A DNA stretch of 64,000 nucleotides from Teichococcus vastitatis (GCF_003604215.1 NZ_QXGS01000001.1:496001-560000); one strand, 5' to 3'; shown: positions 27,120 through 35,952, counted from the stretch's first letter. Program-made: numbers and translations. The notes: generated from the sequence alone by a model not told the origin.

Positions 27120-28295
27120 ATGAGCGACATCGTCATCGCCTCCGCCGCGCGCACTCCGGTCGGTGCCTTCAACGGCGTCTTCGCGTCCCTGCCGGCCCAT
27201 GTGCTGGGCCGCGCCGCCATCGAGGCGGCCCTCAGCCGCGCCGGCGTGTCGGCCGACGAGGTGGACGAGGTGATCCTCGGTCAGATCCTGACCGCGGGCG
27301 CCGGGCAGAACCCGGCCCGCCAGGCCGCCATCGCCGCCGGCATCCCGCAGGAGCGCACCGCCTTCGGCATCAACCAGCTTTGCGGTTCCGGCCTGCGCGC
27401 CGTGGCGCTGGCGGCGCAGCAGGTGGCGACGGGCGATGCCAGCATCGTGCTGGCCGGCGGCCAGGAAAGCATGACCCAGGCCCCGCATTGCGCCAATTTG
27501 CGCGCCGGCGTGAAGATGGGCGACTTCGCCATGGTCGACACGATGATCCGCGATGGGCTGTGGGATGCCTTCAATGGCTACCACATGGGCAACACGGCCG
27601 AGAACGTGGCGCAGAAATACCAGATTGGCCGCGACGAGCAGGATGAATACGCCTTCCGCTCGCAGCAGAAGGCCGGCGAGGCCATGCGCAACGGCCAGTT
27701 CGAGGCCGAGATCGCCGCTGTCACCGTGAAGGGCCGCAAGGGCGAGACGGTGGTGAAGATGGACGAATACCCGAAGCCGGATACCACGCGCGAGATCCTG
27801 GCCAAGCTGCGCCCGGCCTTCGCCAAGGACGGCTCGGTCACTGCCGGCAACGCGTCGGGCATCAATGACGGCGCCGCGGCGCTGGTGGTGATGTCGGCGG
27901 CCGAAGCGGCGAAGCGCGGCATCACTCCGCTGGCCCGCATCGCCTCCTGGGCCACGGCAGGCGTCGACCCGGCGCTGATGGGCACCGGCCCGATCCCCTC
28001 CAGCCGCAAGGCCCTGCAAAAGGCGGGGTGGAATGTCCAGGACCTTGACCTGATCGAGGCCAACGAGGCCTTCGCCGCCCAGGCCTGCGCGGTGAACAAA
28101 GACATGGGCTGGGATCCGGAGAAGGTGAATGTCAGCGGCGGCGCCATCGCCCTCGGCCATCCTATTGGCGCTTCGGGTGCGCGGGTGCTGACCTCCCTGC
28201 TCTACGGCATGAAGGCGCGCGGCGCCAAGAAGGGCTTGGCGACGCTGTGCATCGGCGGCGGCATGGGTGTGGCGATGTGTGTTGAGGCGGGGTGA
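27120..28295 (+). CDS. phaA: Acetyl-CoA C-acetyltransferase (PHB beta-ketothiolase)
   Basis: A biosynthetic-type thiolase of 391 residues condensing two acetyl-CoA to acetoacetyl-CoA. Active-site Cys in NQLCGSGLRA, catalytic His in GHPIGASGAR and the proton-relay Cys in CIGGGMG are all present. Sequence features (QESMTQAPHC, NGYHMGNTAENVA) are those of PhaA/AtoB. ATG 27120 has GAGGAG about ten bases upstream. The GTG of the next ORF overlaps its TGA, so the two are coupled. PhaB lies 10 kb away and phaR/PhaC-like 3-5 kb upstream. Confidence 0.94.
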   Translation: MSDIVIASAARTPVGAFNGVFASLPAHVLGRAAIEAALSRAGVSADEVDEVILGQILTAGAGQNPARQAAIAAGIPQERTAFGINQLCGSGLRAVALAAQQVATGDASIVLAGGQESMTQAPHCANLRAGVKMGDFAMVDTMIRDGLWDAFNGYHMGNTAENVAQKYQIGRDEQDEYAFRSQQKAGEAMRNGQFEAEIAAVTVKGRKGETVVKMDEYPKPDTTREILAKLRPAFAKDGSVTAGNASGINDGAAALVVMSAAEAAKRGITPLARIASWATAGVDPALMGTGPIPSSRKALQKAGWNVQDLDLIEANEAFAAQACAVNKDMGWDPEKVNVSGGAIALGHPIGASGARVLTSLLYGMKARGAKKGLATLCIGGGMGVAMCVEAG

Positions 28296-29821
28296 GAGCC
28301 GGCGCATTGCTCAGGCGCCGCGGCCTTCCAGGGCTTGCCGCGGCGCTGATCTGCCCGCTACCGGCGGGCAAGGCCCTGGCGGCGGAACGCTCCGGCGACG
28401 CGGCGTCATCCGATATGGTGCTGTCGGAGCGCCGCCAGATCTTCCAGGGCCATGGCTATCAGGTCTGGCTGCCGGCGCTGCGCCCCGGCTTGCCGGTACC
28501 GGCCTTCCTGGAGCGCATGCGGGCCCGCTTCGTGCGGATGAGCATCACGGCTCCAGTCCCCAATGCCGCCATCAGGCCGGGTGACAGCCTGGAGGCCATG
28601 CGCCTCATCCTGCGTGCCGCCTATGAGGGCCGGGATCAGGCGGGCCATGCCAGAATTCGCACATCCCCTACGCCCGGTCCGCGCGAAAGGCTGCTCGCCA
28701 GCATGCCGCTCCTCGCGCGGCTTGGAATTGAGACGATCGCCATCGTGTGGGATGCGCCGGAAAGCCTGCGGGCTGACCGTGTCGGCAAGGCGGGCCACGC
28801 CAGGATCCTGCCGGCTGAGGCGGTGGAGGATTATGCGCGGCTGATCACCGCCCAGTTGCTCGAGATTGAACGGATCTCCCCGGATTGCCTGCCCGCCTAT
28901 GTCGAGGCACCCAACGAGCCTGAAGGCACATGGTCCACCCAGATCGGCGCCGAGGCCTATGCCGCCTTCATCCGCAGCCTCCGCGCGCAGATGGATGCCG
29001 CCGGGTTGCAGCAGATCGGCCTGCTCGGCCCCGGCAACGGCTCGTTGCGCGCGGCCCGCGACTATGTCTGGATGCTACGGCGGCCGGGTGCGCCAGCCAT
29101 CGATGCCATTGCCGGCTGGTCGGCGCATGTCTGGGACAATCGCATCGATGACGCACCGCCCGTGGTGCATCTCGGCCGCGAATGGCGGGATGCCATCGCC
29201 GCCGTGCCTAAGTCCCTCTTCATTACGGAATACAATGCGGATGGCGACCGCTGGAACGAGCCGCCCTTCGCCTGCGGCCCGCGCACCACGGTGCAGAGCC
29301 GCTGCAACGGCCTCAGCGCGGATGAGGATCTGCGCTACGGCCTGAACATCGCCCAGCAGAGCCTGGCGCTGATCGCCGATGGTGCGGCCGCCCTGGTGTT
29401 GTGGGAAGCGCAGGACCAGCAATGGGGCAAGCGGCTCGGCGCCCTAGATCCAGCGGGGCGCCCGAAGCCGGCGGCCAAGGCGCTGGCCACCTTCATGCCC
29501 TTCATCCCGCGCGATGCCAGGGTTCTGGTGCCGCGCGGCGGCGCGCCGGATGGCACGACGCTGTGCGGCTTCCTGGGGGAGGATGGCCGCTTCGTCATGG
29601 CCATGGCCGCCACGGGCGCCGATCCCGCGCGCCGCCAGCAGGTGCGGGTGGACCTGGCAGGCCGGCCAGGCGAGATCCGCTGGCGAAGCTATCCAGCGGA
29701 TGCCGCCGCGGGCATGCGGGCCGAGCAAAGTCCAGACGGCCTGCACCTGTCCTTTCAACCGCAAGCACGGGATTTCGTCGTCTCCGCCACGATGCACATG
29801 GCGGAAGGAGGCGGGCGGTAG
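28292..29821 (+). CDS. Clan GH-A glycoside hydrolase-like secreted protein
   Basis: A 509-residue protein with a probable N-terminal signal peptide (LLRRRGLPGLAAALICPL...KALA) and a TIM-barrel-like catalytic region. VEAPNEPEGTW (Glu209) matches the acid/base Asn-Glu of clan GH-A, and LFITEYNADG (Glu313) matches the nucleophile strand. A C-terminal beta-sandwich of about 90 residues follows. The subfamily (GH30, GH39, GH79-like) and substrate are not determined. Translation starts at GTG 28292 inside the phaA stop (GTGA), an unexpected coupling to a PHB gene. Confidence 0.6.
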   Translation: MRAGALLRRRGLPGLAAALICPLPAGKALAAERSGDAASSDMVLSERRQIFQGHGYQVWLPALRPGLPVPAFLERMRARFVRMSITAPVPNAAIRPGDSLEAMRLILRAAYEGRDQAGHARIRTSPTPGPRERLLASMPLLARLGIETIAIVWDAPESLRADRVGKAGHARILPAEAVEDYARLITAQLLEIERISPDCLPAYVEAPNEPEGTWSTQIGAEAYAAFIRSLRAQMDAAGLQQIGLLGPGNGSLRAARDYVWMLRRPGAPAIDAIAGWSAHVWDNRIDDAPPVVHLGREWRDAIAAVPKSLFITEYNADGDRWNEPPFACGPRTTVQSRCNGLSADEDLRYGLNIAQQSLALIADGAAALVLWEAQDQQWGKRLGALDPAGRPKPAAKALATFMPFIPRDARVLVPRGGAPDGTTLCGFLGEDGRFVMAMAATGADPARRQQVRVDLAGRPGEIRWRSYPADAAAGMRAEQSPDGLHLSFQPQARDFVVSATMHMAEGGGR

Positions 29822-29840
29822 ATCCACCCGCCCGGCACCC

Positions 29841-29874
29841 TCAGCAGAAATGCGCGCTCAGCAGAAATGCGCGC
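29841..29874. repeat. Perfect 17-bp tandem duplication across a stop codon
   Basis: TCAGCAGAAATGCGCGC occurs twice in direct succession (29841-29857 and 29858-29874). On the minus strand each copy holds the last codons and TGA stop of the SMP-30 gene, so the second stop is redundant. It looks like a recent slippage or microduplication. Confidence 0.9.
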
Positions 29875-31129
29875 CCTGGGCCTCCACCGGCACCACGTAG
29901 AGCGACTGGCTGGCGCACATGAACAGCTGATTCCGCCGCACGCCACCGAAGCAGATGTTGGCGCAGATCTCCGGCAGGCGGATCAGCCCGATGCGCTGGC
30001 CATCCGGGGCGAAGACGTGCACGCCGTCATAGCCATCTCCCACCCAGCCGCCGCCGGCCCACAGATTGCCCGCCGTGTCGCAGCGGATGCCGTCCGCCAG
30101 GCCGCTCCTGCCGTCCATTTCCATGCTGGCGAAGGTGCGTGGGTTGCGCAGCGTGGCGCCGTCCACGTCGAAGGCCCAGATGATGTTCTTGGCCTCGGGG
30201 TAGTGGCTGCTGCCGGTGTCGGCGACGTAGCAGATGCGGTAATCGGGGCTGAAGCACAGGCCGTTCGGCTTGAAGGGCTGGTCGGCCACCTTGGTCACCG
30301 CGCCGCTCTGCCCGTCGATGCGGTACACCGCTTCCTTGATGTAGGGGCGCGGACTGCCATTGTCGGCGCGCGTCCCCTCATAGGCCACCAGCGAGCCATA
30401 GCCCGGGTCGGTGAACCAGATCGAGCCGTCCTCGGGATGCACAACGCCGTCATTCGGCGCGTTGAACTCGCCATCCGGCCCGCGTGAGGCCAGCACCGTC
30501 AGCGTGCCGTCGGGCTCATAGCGCGCCACGTCGCGGTTCAGGTGGCGCATCGACACCTGCCGTCCTTCCCGGTCGAAGGTGTTGCCGTTGGTGAAGCCGG
30601 ACGGACTGCGGAACCGGCGGGAGACGTGCTCGTCCTCCTCCGTCAGCCGCAGGCATTCATTGGCCGGAATGTCCGACCAGACCAGGAACCGGCCATTGGC
30701 GTGCCAGGCTGGACCTTCCGCCCAGCCCATCCCGGTGTGGAGGCGGCGGATGCGGGCATTGCCGATCTTGGCGGTGAAGCGCTTCGGATCGAGGGCCACG
30801 ATGTCGGGGTCGGGATAGCGGGTGATCGGCGCGTTGCTGCCGTAGTCGCGGCCCTCCGGCGCCATCGTGCGGCCGCCCTGCCCCGTTCCCTGGGCGCGGG
30901 CTCCGGTGATCAGGGCCGGCATCAGCGCCGCCGCCCCGATGGCGCCGCCCAGCAGGCTGCGCCGGGCCGGCAGCGGCCCTGCATCGCCCCGCCGCGGGCG
31001 CGCCGCGGGTTCTCCGTCCGGGTGCAGCACGGATCGCTGGTCCGGGCACGATGCGGATCGCTGGTCCGGGCGCGGTGCGGATCGCTGGTCCGGGCGCGGT
31101 GCGCCACGCAGCATGGCTGGTTCATTCAT
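29858..31129 (-). CDS. SMP-30/gluconolactonase-like protein, Tat-exported
   Basis: A 423-residue six-bladed propeller of the SMP-30/gluconolaconase/LRE family (lactone hydrolases). WAEGPAWHANGRFLVWSDI with the metal Glu, a central SGFTNGNTFDREGR, FNAPNDGVVHPEDGSIWFTDPGYG and GLADGIRCDTAGNLW are typical. Residues 56-57 start a twin-arginine signal (ARRSLLGGAIGAAALMPAL), so the enzyme should be periplasmic. Before it, residues 11-34 are three copies of an eight-residue unit around PDQRSA. The ATG at 31129 has a strong GGGAGGA Shine-Dalgarno, which supports translating the repeats; GTG 31018 would be an alternative start past them. Confidence 0.85.
   Translation of the reverse strand: MNEPAMLRGAPRPDQRSAPRPDQRSASCPDQRSVLHPDGEPAARPRRGDAGPLPARRSLLGGAIGAAALMPALITGARAQGTGQGGRTMAPEGRDYGSNAPITRYPDPDIVALDPKRFTAKIGNARIRRLHTGMGWAEGPAWHANGRFLVWSDIPANECLRLTEEDEHVSRRFRSPSGFTNGNTFDREGRQVSMRHLNRDVARYEPDGTLTVLASRGPDGEFNAPNDGVVHPEDGSIWFTDPGYGSLVAYEGTRADNGSPRPYIKEAVYRIDGQSGAVTKVADQPFKPNGLCFSPDYRICYVADTGSSHYPEAKNIIWAFDVDGATLRNPRTFASMEMDGRSGLADGIRCDTAGNLWAGGGWVGDGYDGVHVFAPDGQRIGLIRLPEICANICFGGVRRNQLFMCASQSLYVVPVEAQGAHFC
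31030..31101. repeat. 24-bp tandem repeat, three copies, inside SMP-30 5' end
   Basis: Copies at 31030-31053, 31054-31077 and 31078-31101 share CGGATCGCTGGTCCGGGC and differ only in the last six bases of the first copy. The unit is a multiple of three and encodes eight residues per copy on the minus strand, so copy-number change would keep the frame. Confidence 0.9.
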
Positions 31130-31195
31130 GGGGTTCCTCCCGTTTCGCCCCCTGGCGGCCGCCAGGGCGCGGCCCTCACATTCGGGCGAGCGGGA

Positions 31196-31960
31196 TCATG
31201 GCCGATGACGGGCCGCGGCCGGCAAATCATCTCCGCGTGCGGCCCAGGCACCCTCGATCACCTTGACCCGGCGGCCCGGCACCTTCTGCGCCGCCTTGGG
31301 CATGAGGCCGTAGAGCTCCTTGCGGGCTTCCACCATCACCACCCCGGCGAAGCGCGGCGCCAGCGTGCGGCCCACCGCCTCCCAGGCGCCGGCGCCGCGC
31401 AGCATCAGGCGGGATTCGAAGGGCGGCAGGAACAGCGCCTTGTCACGCCGCCCGATGGAGAACAGGTTGCGAGTCAGCAGCCGGGTCAGCTGCCCGGGCG
31501 AGTAGGGGCGCCCCTGGCCGAAGGGATTGTTCTCCATGTGCGCCCAGAGGCCACGGCGATTCGGTGCCACGATCAGCAGCGCGCCGTCATCCTTGAGCAC
31601 CCGCCACACCTCGCGCAGCATGCGCCGCGCATTCTCGGTGTGCTCCAGCCCGTGCACCAGCAGCACGTTGTCGAAGGACAGGTCCGGGAACGGCAGGATG
31701 TCGTCCTCGACGCGGGCGCACAGGCCCGGGCCATCGGGCGGCCAGGGCACGGTGTCGGTTTCGGGCAGGCTGGCGCACAGGATGCGCGCCGCCTCCTCCC
31801 GCCATAGCCGCAGATAGGGCGCGGCGTGGCCGAGGCCCAGGATCTCCCGCCGTTCCAGCTTCGGCCAGAAGCCGCGCAGCCGCTCGCGCAGGATGCGCGC
31901 CGTCACCAAGCCGGTGGCGGAAGCGTAGAAATCCCGGTGGCCGTGGACCTCTAAGTTCAT
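31196..31960 (-). CDS. Class I SAM-dependent methyltransferase
   Basis: A 254-residue protein with a methyltransferase_11-type core: LGLGHAAPYL (SAM motif I variant), DILPFPDLSFDNVLLVHGLEHTENARRMLREVWRVLKDDGALLIVAPN, then a long C-terminal part with RPYSPGQLTRLL. This gene is regularly found divergent to gloB in alphaproteobacteria, as here. Its substrate is unknown. ATG 31960 is chosen because FYASATGLV follows at the usual place; the frame is open to 32026. Confidence 0.83.
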   Translation of the reverse strand: MNLEVHGHRDFYASATGLVTARILRERLRGFWPKLERREILGLGHAAPYLRLWREEAARILCASLPETDTVPWPPDGPGLCARVEDDILPFPDLSFDNVLLVHGLEHTENARRMLREVWRVLKDDGALLIVAPNRRGLWAHMENNPFGQGRPYSPGQLTRLLTRNLFSIGRRDKALFLPPFESRLMLRGAGAWEAVGRTLAPRFAGVVMVEARKELYGLMPKAAQKVPGRRVKVIEGAWAARGDDLPAAARHRP

Positions 31961-32037
31961 ACACTCGATATAGGCCGAGATTCGGCGGGCCGCACAGCCC
32001 GCTTCGTCGGCCCCAATACGCCGCAAGGAGAAACGCC

Positions 32038-32766
32038 ATGCCTGTCACCGTCGAGGCCGTCCCCTGCCTGTCCGACAACTACGCCTGGCTGCTGCGCGAT
32101 CAGGCCACCGGCACCGTCGCCATCTGCGACCCCGGCGAGGCCGCGCCCGCCATCGCGGCGCTGGACGCCGCCGGCGGCCGCTGCGACCTGATCCTGCTGA
32201 CCCATCACCACGACGACCACATCGCCGGGGTGGAGGAGGTGCGCGCCCGCTACGGTGCCAAGGTGATCGGCGCAAAGGCCGACGCGCACCGCCTGCCGAA
32301 GCTCGACCAGGCGGTGGCGCCCGGCGACTCGGTGATGGTGGGCCAGACCCGGGGCGAGGTGATCGACAGCCCCGGTCACACCATCGGCCACATCGCCTTT
32401 CATTTCCCGGAGGGCCACGTGCTGCTGTGCGGTGACACCCTGTTCTCGCTCGGTTGCGGCCGGCTGCTGGAGGGCACGGCGGCCGACATGTTCCGCGCCC
32501 TGTCCCTGTTGAAGCCGCTGCCGCCCGAGACGCTGATCTGCTGCGGGCATGAATATACCGAAAGCAATGCCCGCTTCGCCGTGACGGTGGAGCCGGACAA
32601 CGCCGCCCTGCAGGCGCGGGCCGAGGCGGTGCGGGCGTTGCGTGCGGCCAGCAGGCCCACCCTGCCGGTGACCCTGGGCGAGGAAATGATGACCAATCCC
32701 TTCCTGCGTGCCGAGACGGTCGAGGAGCTGGGCCGTATCCGCAGCGGGAAGGACAATTTCCGGTAG
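32038..32766 (+). CDS. gloB: Hydroxyacylglutathione hydrolase (glyoxalase II)
   Basis: GloB hydrolyses S-lactoylglutathione to lactate and glutathione in methylglyoxal detoxification. The 242-residue metallo-beta-lactamase-fold enzyme has the metal motif THHHDDH, DSPGHTIGHIAFHF, CGDTLFSLGCGRLLEG and CGHEYTESNARFA. The C-terminal family end (EEMMTNPFLR) is present. It is divergent to the methyltransferase, and a glutathione S-transferase gene follows five bases downstream. Confidence 0.95.
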   Translation: MPVTVEAVPCLSDNYAWLLRDQATGTVAICDPGEAAPAIAALDAAGGRCDLILLTHHHDDHIAGVEEVRARYGAKVIGAKADAHRLPKLDQAVAPGDSVMVGQTRGEVIDSPGHTIGHIAFHFPEGHVLLCGDTLFSLGCGRLLEGTAADMFRALSLLKPLPPETLICCGHEYTESNARFAVTVEPDNAALQARAEAVRALRAASRPTLPVTLGEEMMTNPFLRAETVEELGRIRSGKDNFR

Positions 32767-32770
32767 CATC

Positions 32771-33397
32771 ATGGCCCAGCCCGTCCAGCTCTTTCACGCG
32801 CCCACCAGTCCCTATGTCCGGAAGGTCATGGCCTGCATCCTGCTGCGCGGGCTGCAGGGCCGGGTCGAGTTGATCCCGACCCGACCGGCGGAGAATCCAG
32901 GGGCGCTGCAGGCGGCCAACCCGCTCGGCAAGGTGCCCTGCCTGGTCACCGCCGAAGGCACCGCCATCTTCGACAGCCCAGTGATCTGCGAATACCTGGA
33001 CGGGCTGGGCAACGCCCAGCCGCTGTTTCCGTCACCGGGACCGGCGCGCATCGCCAGCCTGACGCTGCAGGCGCTGGCGGACGGGCTGTGCGACGCCGCC
33101 GTGGCGCGGCACCAGAGCCGCGCCCAGCAGGAGGACGGCGCCGCGCCGACGCCGCGGCAATCGGCCTTCCAGGAGCGGCAGATGGCGGCGATCCGCCGCG
33201 GCCTCGCCGCGCTGGACGCGCAACCGCCGCAGGGCCTGGCCGAGATCGGCGCCGTCGCCGCGGCCTGCGCGCTGGGCTACCTCGACCTGCGCATCCCGGA
33301 GCTGGGCTGGCGCGCCATCCATCCCCGGCTCGCCACCTGGCTGGCCAGCGTCGAGGCCAGCCCGGCGCTGGCCCGTACCGCGCCGCCCGCCGGCTGA
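32771..33397 (+). CDS. Glutathione S-transferase family protein
   Basis: A 208-residue GST with an N-terminal thioredoxin-like domain (LFHAPTSPYVRKVMACILLRGL, NPLGKVPCLVTAEGTAIFDSPVICEYLD) and an all-helical C-terminal domain. Ser in TSPYVRK is the likely activating residue. It follows gloB with a four-base gap, so glutathione-dependent detoxification genes cluster here. The specific substrate is unknown. Confidence 0.88.
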   Translation: MAQPVQLFHAPTSPYVRKVMACILLRGLQGRVELIPTRPAENPGALQAANPLGKVPCLVTAEGTAIFDSPVICEYLDGLGNAQPLFPSPGPARIASLTLQALADGLCDAAVARHQSRAQQEDGAAPTPRQSAFQERQMAAIRRGLAALDAQPPQGLAEIGAVAAACALGYLDLRIPELGWRAIHPRLATWLASVEASPALARTAPPAG

Positions 33398-33408
33398 GGA
33401 GTTCCTCC

Positions 33409-33882
33409 GTGTTCGACCTGCGAGAACCGGGGCTGGAAGCGCGGGCGGTGATCGCCGCGCTCAGCCTGTCGCCCCATCCCGAGGGCGGCCATTACCGCGA
33501 GATCTGGCGCGACACCCCCGCCGGCGGGGGGCGCGGCGCCGGCACCGCCATCTACTTCCTGCTGGCCGCCGGGGAGCGGAGCCACTGGCACAGGGTGGAC
33601 GCCGCCGAGGCATGGCACTGGTATGCCGGCGCGCCGCTCCGCCTCTCGGTGGCCGGCGGCGGGCTGCGGCGCGAGGCCCTGCTCGGTCCCGACCTGTCCG
33701 CCGGCCAGGAACCGTTCGCCCTGGTGCCGCCCGATGCCTGGCAGTCGGCCGGGTCGCTGGGGGCTTGGACCCTGGTAGGCTGCACCGTGTCGCCCGCCTT
33801 CAACTTCGCGGGCTTCACCATGGCCCCGCCCGGATGGCGGCCCGATGCGCCTGCCGGGGATACGCCCGGCGCAGTCCCGTGA
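33409..33882 (+). CDS. Cupin domain (DUF985) protein
   Basis: A 157-residue cupin. HPEGGHYREIWRD begins the conserved DUF985 block; AIYFLLAAGERSHWHRVDAAEAWHWYAG carries the metal-binding His residues, and SPAFNFAGFTMAPPGW closes it. GTG 33409 is preceded by GAGGAG at good spacing. Function is not established for the family. The stop overlaps the next gene by four bases, so GST, cupin and methyltransferase form one run. Confidence 0.85.
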   Translation: MFDLREPGLEARAVIAALSLSPHPEGGHYREIWRDTPAGGGRGAGTAIYFLLAAGERSHWHRVDAAEAWHWYAGAPLRLSVAGGGLRREALLGPDLSAGQEPFALVPPDAWQSAGSLGAWTLVGCTVSPAFNFAGFTMAPPGWRPDAPAGDTPGAVP

Positions 33883-34490
33883 GCGACGCCGGGGCGTGGG
33901 ACAAGCGCTACGGCGCGGAGCCATGGCTGTTCGGCGACCGGCCCAACCTCTACCTGGAAAGCCTCGCGCCGCGCCTGCGGCCCGGCATGGCGGCGCTGTC
34001 CCTCGGCGATGGCGAGGGGCGCAACGGGGCCTGGCTGGCGCAGCAGGGCCTCCGGGTCACCGCGGTGGATTGGTCGGAGACCGGCCTGGGGCGGGCGCGG
34101 GACTTGGCTGCCCGCCGCGGTGTCACGCTGGCCACGGTCACGGCTGACCTGACCCGCTGGGACTGGCCGGTGGCGCGCTTCGACCTGATCGCCTGGGTGT
34201 TCGTGCACCTGCCGCCGGCCGATCGTGCCCTGGTCGCCGCCCGTGCCTGCCGCGCCCTGGCGCCCGGCGGGCTGCTGCTGCTGGAAGGCTTCGCCCCCGC
34301 CGCGGCGGGCCGGCGCGCCGGCGGGCCCAGGGACCCCGCCCTGCTGTGGAGCCGCGACGCCGCGGAAGCCTGCTTCTCCGGCCTGGAGCTGCTGGAATGC
34401 CTGGCCGGCACGGTGTTGCTGGAGGAGGGCTCGCGTCACCAGGGCCATGCCGAACTGGTGCGCGGCCTGTGGCGGCGCCCGGCCGCCTGA
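33879..34490 (+). CDS. Class I SAM-dependent methyltransferase (TehB-like)
   Basis: A 203-residue methyltransferase beginning AWDKRYGAEPWLFGDRPN, with SAM motif I LSLGDGEGRNGAWLAQQG, acidic motif II VTAVDWSETGL and FDLIAWVFVHLPPADRALVAA. The opening is characteristic of the TehB/thiopurine-methyltransferase-like group, small enzymes acting on oxyanions or thiols. GTG 33879 overlaps the cupin stop (GTGA). Substrate not determinable. Confidence 0.82.
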   Translation: MSDAGAWDKRYGAEPWLFGDRPNLYLESLAPRLRPGMAALSLGDGEGRNGAWLAQQGLRVTAVDWSETGLGRARDLAARRGVTLATVTADLTRWDWPVARFDLIAWVFVHLPPADRALVAARACRALAPGGLLLLEGFAPAAAGRRAGGPRDPALLWSRDAAEACFSGLELLECLAGTVLLEEGSRHQGHAELVRGLWRRPAA

Positions 34491-34503
34491 GGGGCGCGCC
34501 CGG

Positions 34504-34983
34504 CTAGAGCAGCGCGGCGATGGCGTCTTCGATCGCCTCGGGCTTGGTGGCGGGGGCGAAGCGGCGCACCACCCGGCCCTCCCGGTCCACCAGGAACTTG
34601 GTGAAGTTCCACTTGATGCCTTCGCTGCCCAGCACGCCCGGTGCCGCCTGCTTCAGCTGGCGGAACAGCGGATGCGCATTGGCGCCATTCACCTCAACCT
34701 TGGCGAAGAGCGGGAAGCTGGTGTCGAACCGGGTGCTGCAGAAGCCGGCAATGCTGGCGTCGTCGCCGGGCTCCTGCTGGCCGAACTGGTTGCAAGGAAA
34801 GGCCAGCACGCTGAAGCCCCGGGCGCCGAACTTGCGCTGCAGCGCTTCCAGCCCGGCATATTGCGGCGTGAAGCCGCAGCGGCTGGCGGTGTTGACGATC
34901 AGCAGGACTTGGCCGCGGAACCCCGCGAGCGGCGTCTCGGCTCCGTCGGCGCGGCGGGCGGACAGGTCGTAAAGCTCGGCCAT
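34504..34983 (-). CDS. Glutathione peroxidase (Cys type)
   Basis: A 159-residue thiol peroxidase of the GPx family. The catalytic Cys is in VNTASRCGFTPQY (no selenocysteine), with Gln in FPCNQFGQQEPG and Trp in IKWNFTKFLVDREG completing the triad. Bacterial forms of this type usually use thioredoxin. ATG 34983 gives the standard length, while the frame runs upstream to 35058. It converges on the methyltransferase gene. Confidence 0.92.
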   Translation of the reverse strand: MAELYDLSARRADGAETPLAGFRGQVLLIVNTASRCGFTPQYAGLEALQRKFGARGFSVLAFPCNQFGQQEPGDDASIAGFCSTRFDTSFPLFAKVEVNGANAHPLFRQLKQAAPGVLGSEGIKWNFTKFLVDREGRVVRRFAPATKPEAIEDAIAALL

Positions 34984-35061
34984 GCAGGGCCTCCTGTGCG
35001 GGTCAGGGGCTTCAGATGGGGTGGCGCCGGATTGTCGCCAGGGCCCGTGCGGAGGCATCGC

Positions 35062-35952
35062 TCAGCCGCGCGCTACACCCGGCGGTGCCGCGCCGCGCCG
35101 GCCGGGCCAGGAGGCCAGCACGCCGCCGCCTGCGACCAGCAGCGCCGCCAGCGCCACGCGCAGGTCCAGCACGCCCTCCCCCGCCAGCAGCAGCAACAGG
35201 GTGGACACCACCGGAATGGCATAGGCCAGGGTGCCGAGCAGCCGCGGGTCGCCCCGCTTCATGCCCGCATCCCACAGAAAGAAGGCACCGCCGACGGGAC
35301 CCAGGCCGAGCAGCAGCACCGCCACCGCCTGCCGCTGATCGGGCAGGACGCTGTGCTCGAAAGCAAGGTGCAGCAGGGCCGCGAGCAGGGCGGCGGCGAG
35401 GCAGAAGCCGGTCACCGCCTCGGTGGGCACCGCGGCGAGGCGCCGGGCCAGCACGGAATACAGCGCCCACACCACCGCCCCGGCGGCGGCGCAGAGCAGG
35501 CCCGGCCAGGCGCCGGCAGGAAAGCGGGCGCCATCGCCCACCAGGAGGGCGCAGCCGGCGAAGCCCAGCGCCACGCCGCCCAGTCGCCGGGCGCCGAGCG
35601 GCAGGCCGAGCAGCGGCGCCGACAGCAGCACGATCAACAGCGGCCACAAATAGTTCACCAGATTGGCTTCCACCGCCGGGGCCATGGCCAGCGCGGCGAA
35701 ATACAACGCGTGGTAGCCGAACAGGCCGGTCACGCCATGCGCCCAGGCCAGCGGCTTCTGCCGCAGGCGGCCGAGGCGGCCGCGCCAGGCGGTGACCAGG
35801 AGGCCGAGCAGCCCCCCCACGGTCATGGCCATGGCGGTCAGCTGCAAGGGCGGCAGGCCGGCACCGAGCCGGGCCAGCAGGCCAAGAAACGCCCAGAGCA
35901 GCATGGCGCCGCAGCCCAGCCCGTTGGCGCGGCGGGTGTCGCCGGCGATCAA
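35062..35952 (-). CDS. DMT superfamily (EamA) transporter
   Basis: A 296-residue integral membrane protein with ten predicted helices in two EamA repeats: LGCGAMLLWAFLGLLARL starts the first and GLLCAAAGAVVWALYSVLARRL the second. NLVNYLWPLLIVLLSAPLLG is typical. The family exports amino acids or metabolites; the substrate is unknown. It lies about 80 bases upstream of the GPx gene on the same strand. Confidence 0.87.
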   Translation of the reverse strand: MIAGDTRRANGLGCGAMLLWAFLGLLARLGAGLPPLQLTAMAMTVGGLLGLLVTAWRGRLGRLRQKPLAWAHGVTGLFGYHALYFAALAMAPAVEANLVNYLWPLLIVLLSAPLLGLPLGARRLGGVALGFAGCALLVGDGARFPAGAWPGLLCAAAGAVVWALYSVLARRLAAVPTEAVTGFCLAAALLAALLHLAFEHSVLPDQRQAVAVLLLGLGPVGGAFFLWDAGMKRGDPRLLGTLAYAIPVVSTLLLLLAGEGVLDLRVALAALLVAGGGVLASWPGRRGAAPPGVARG

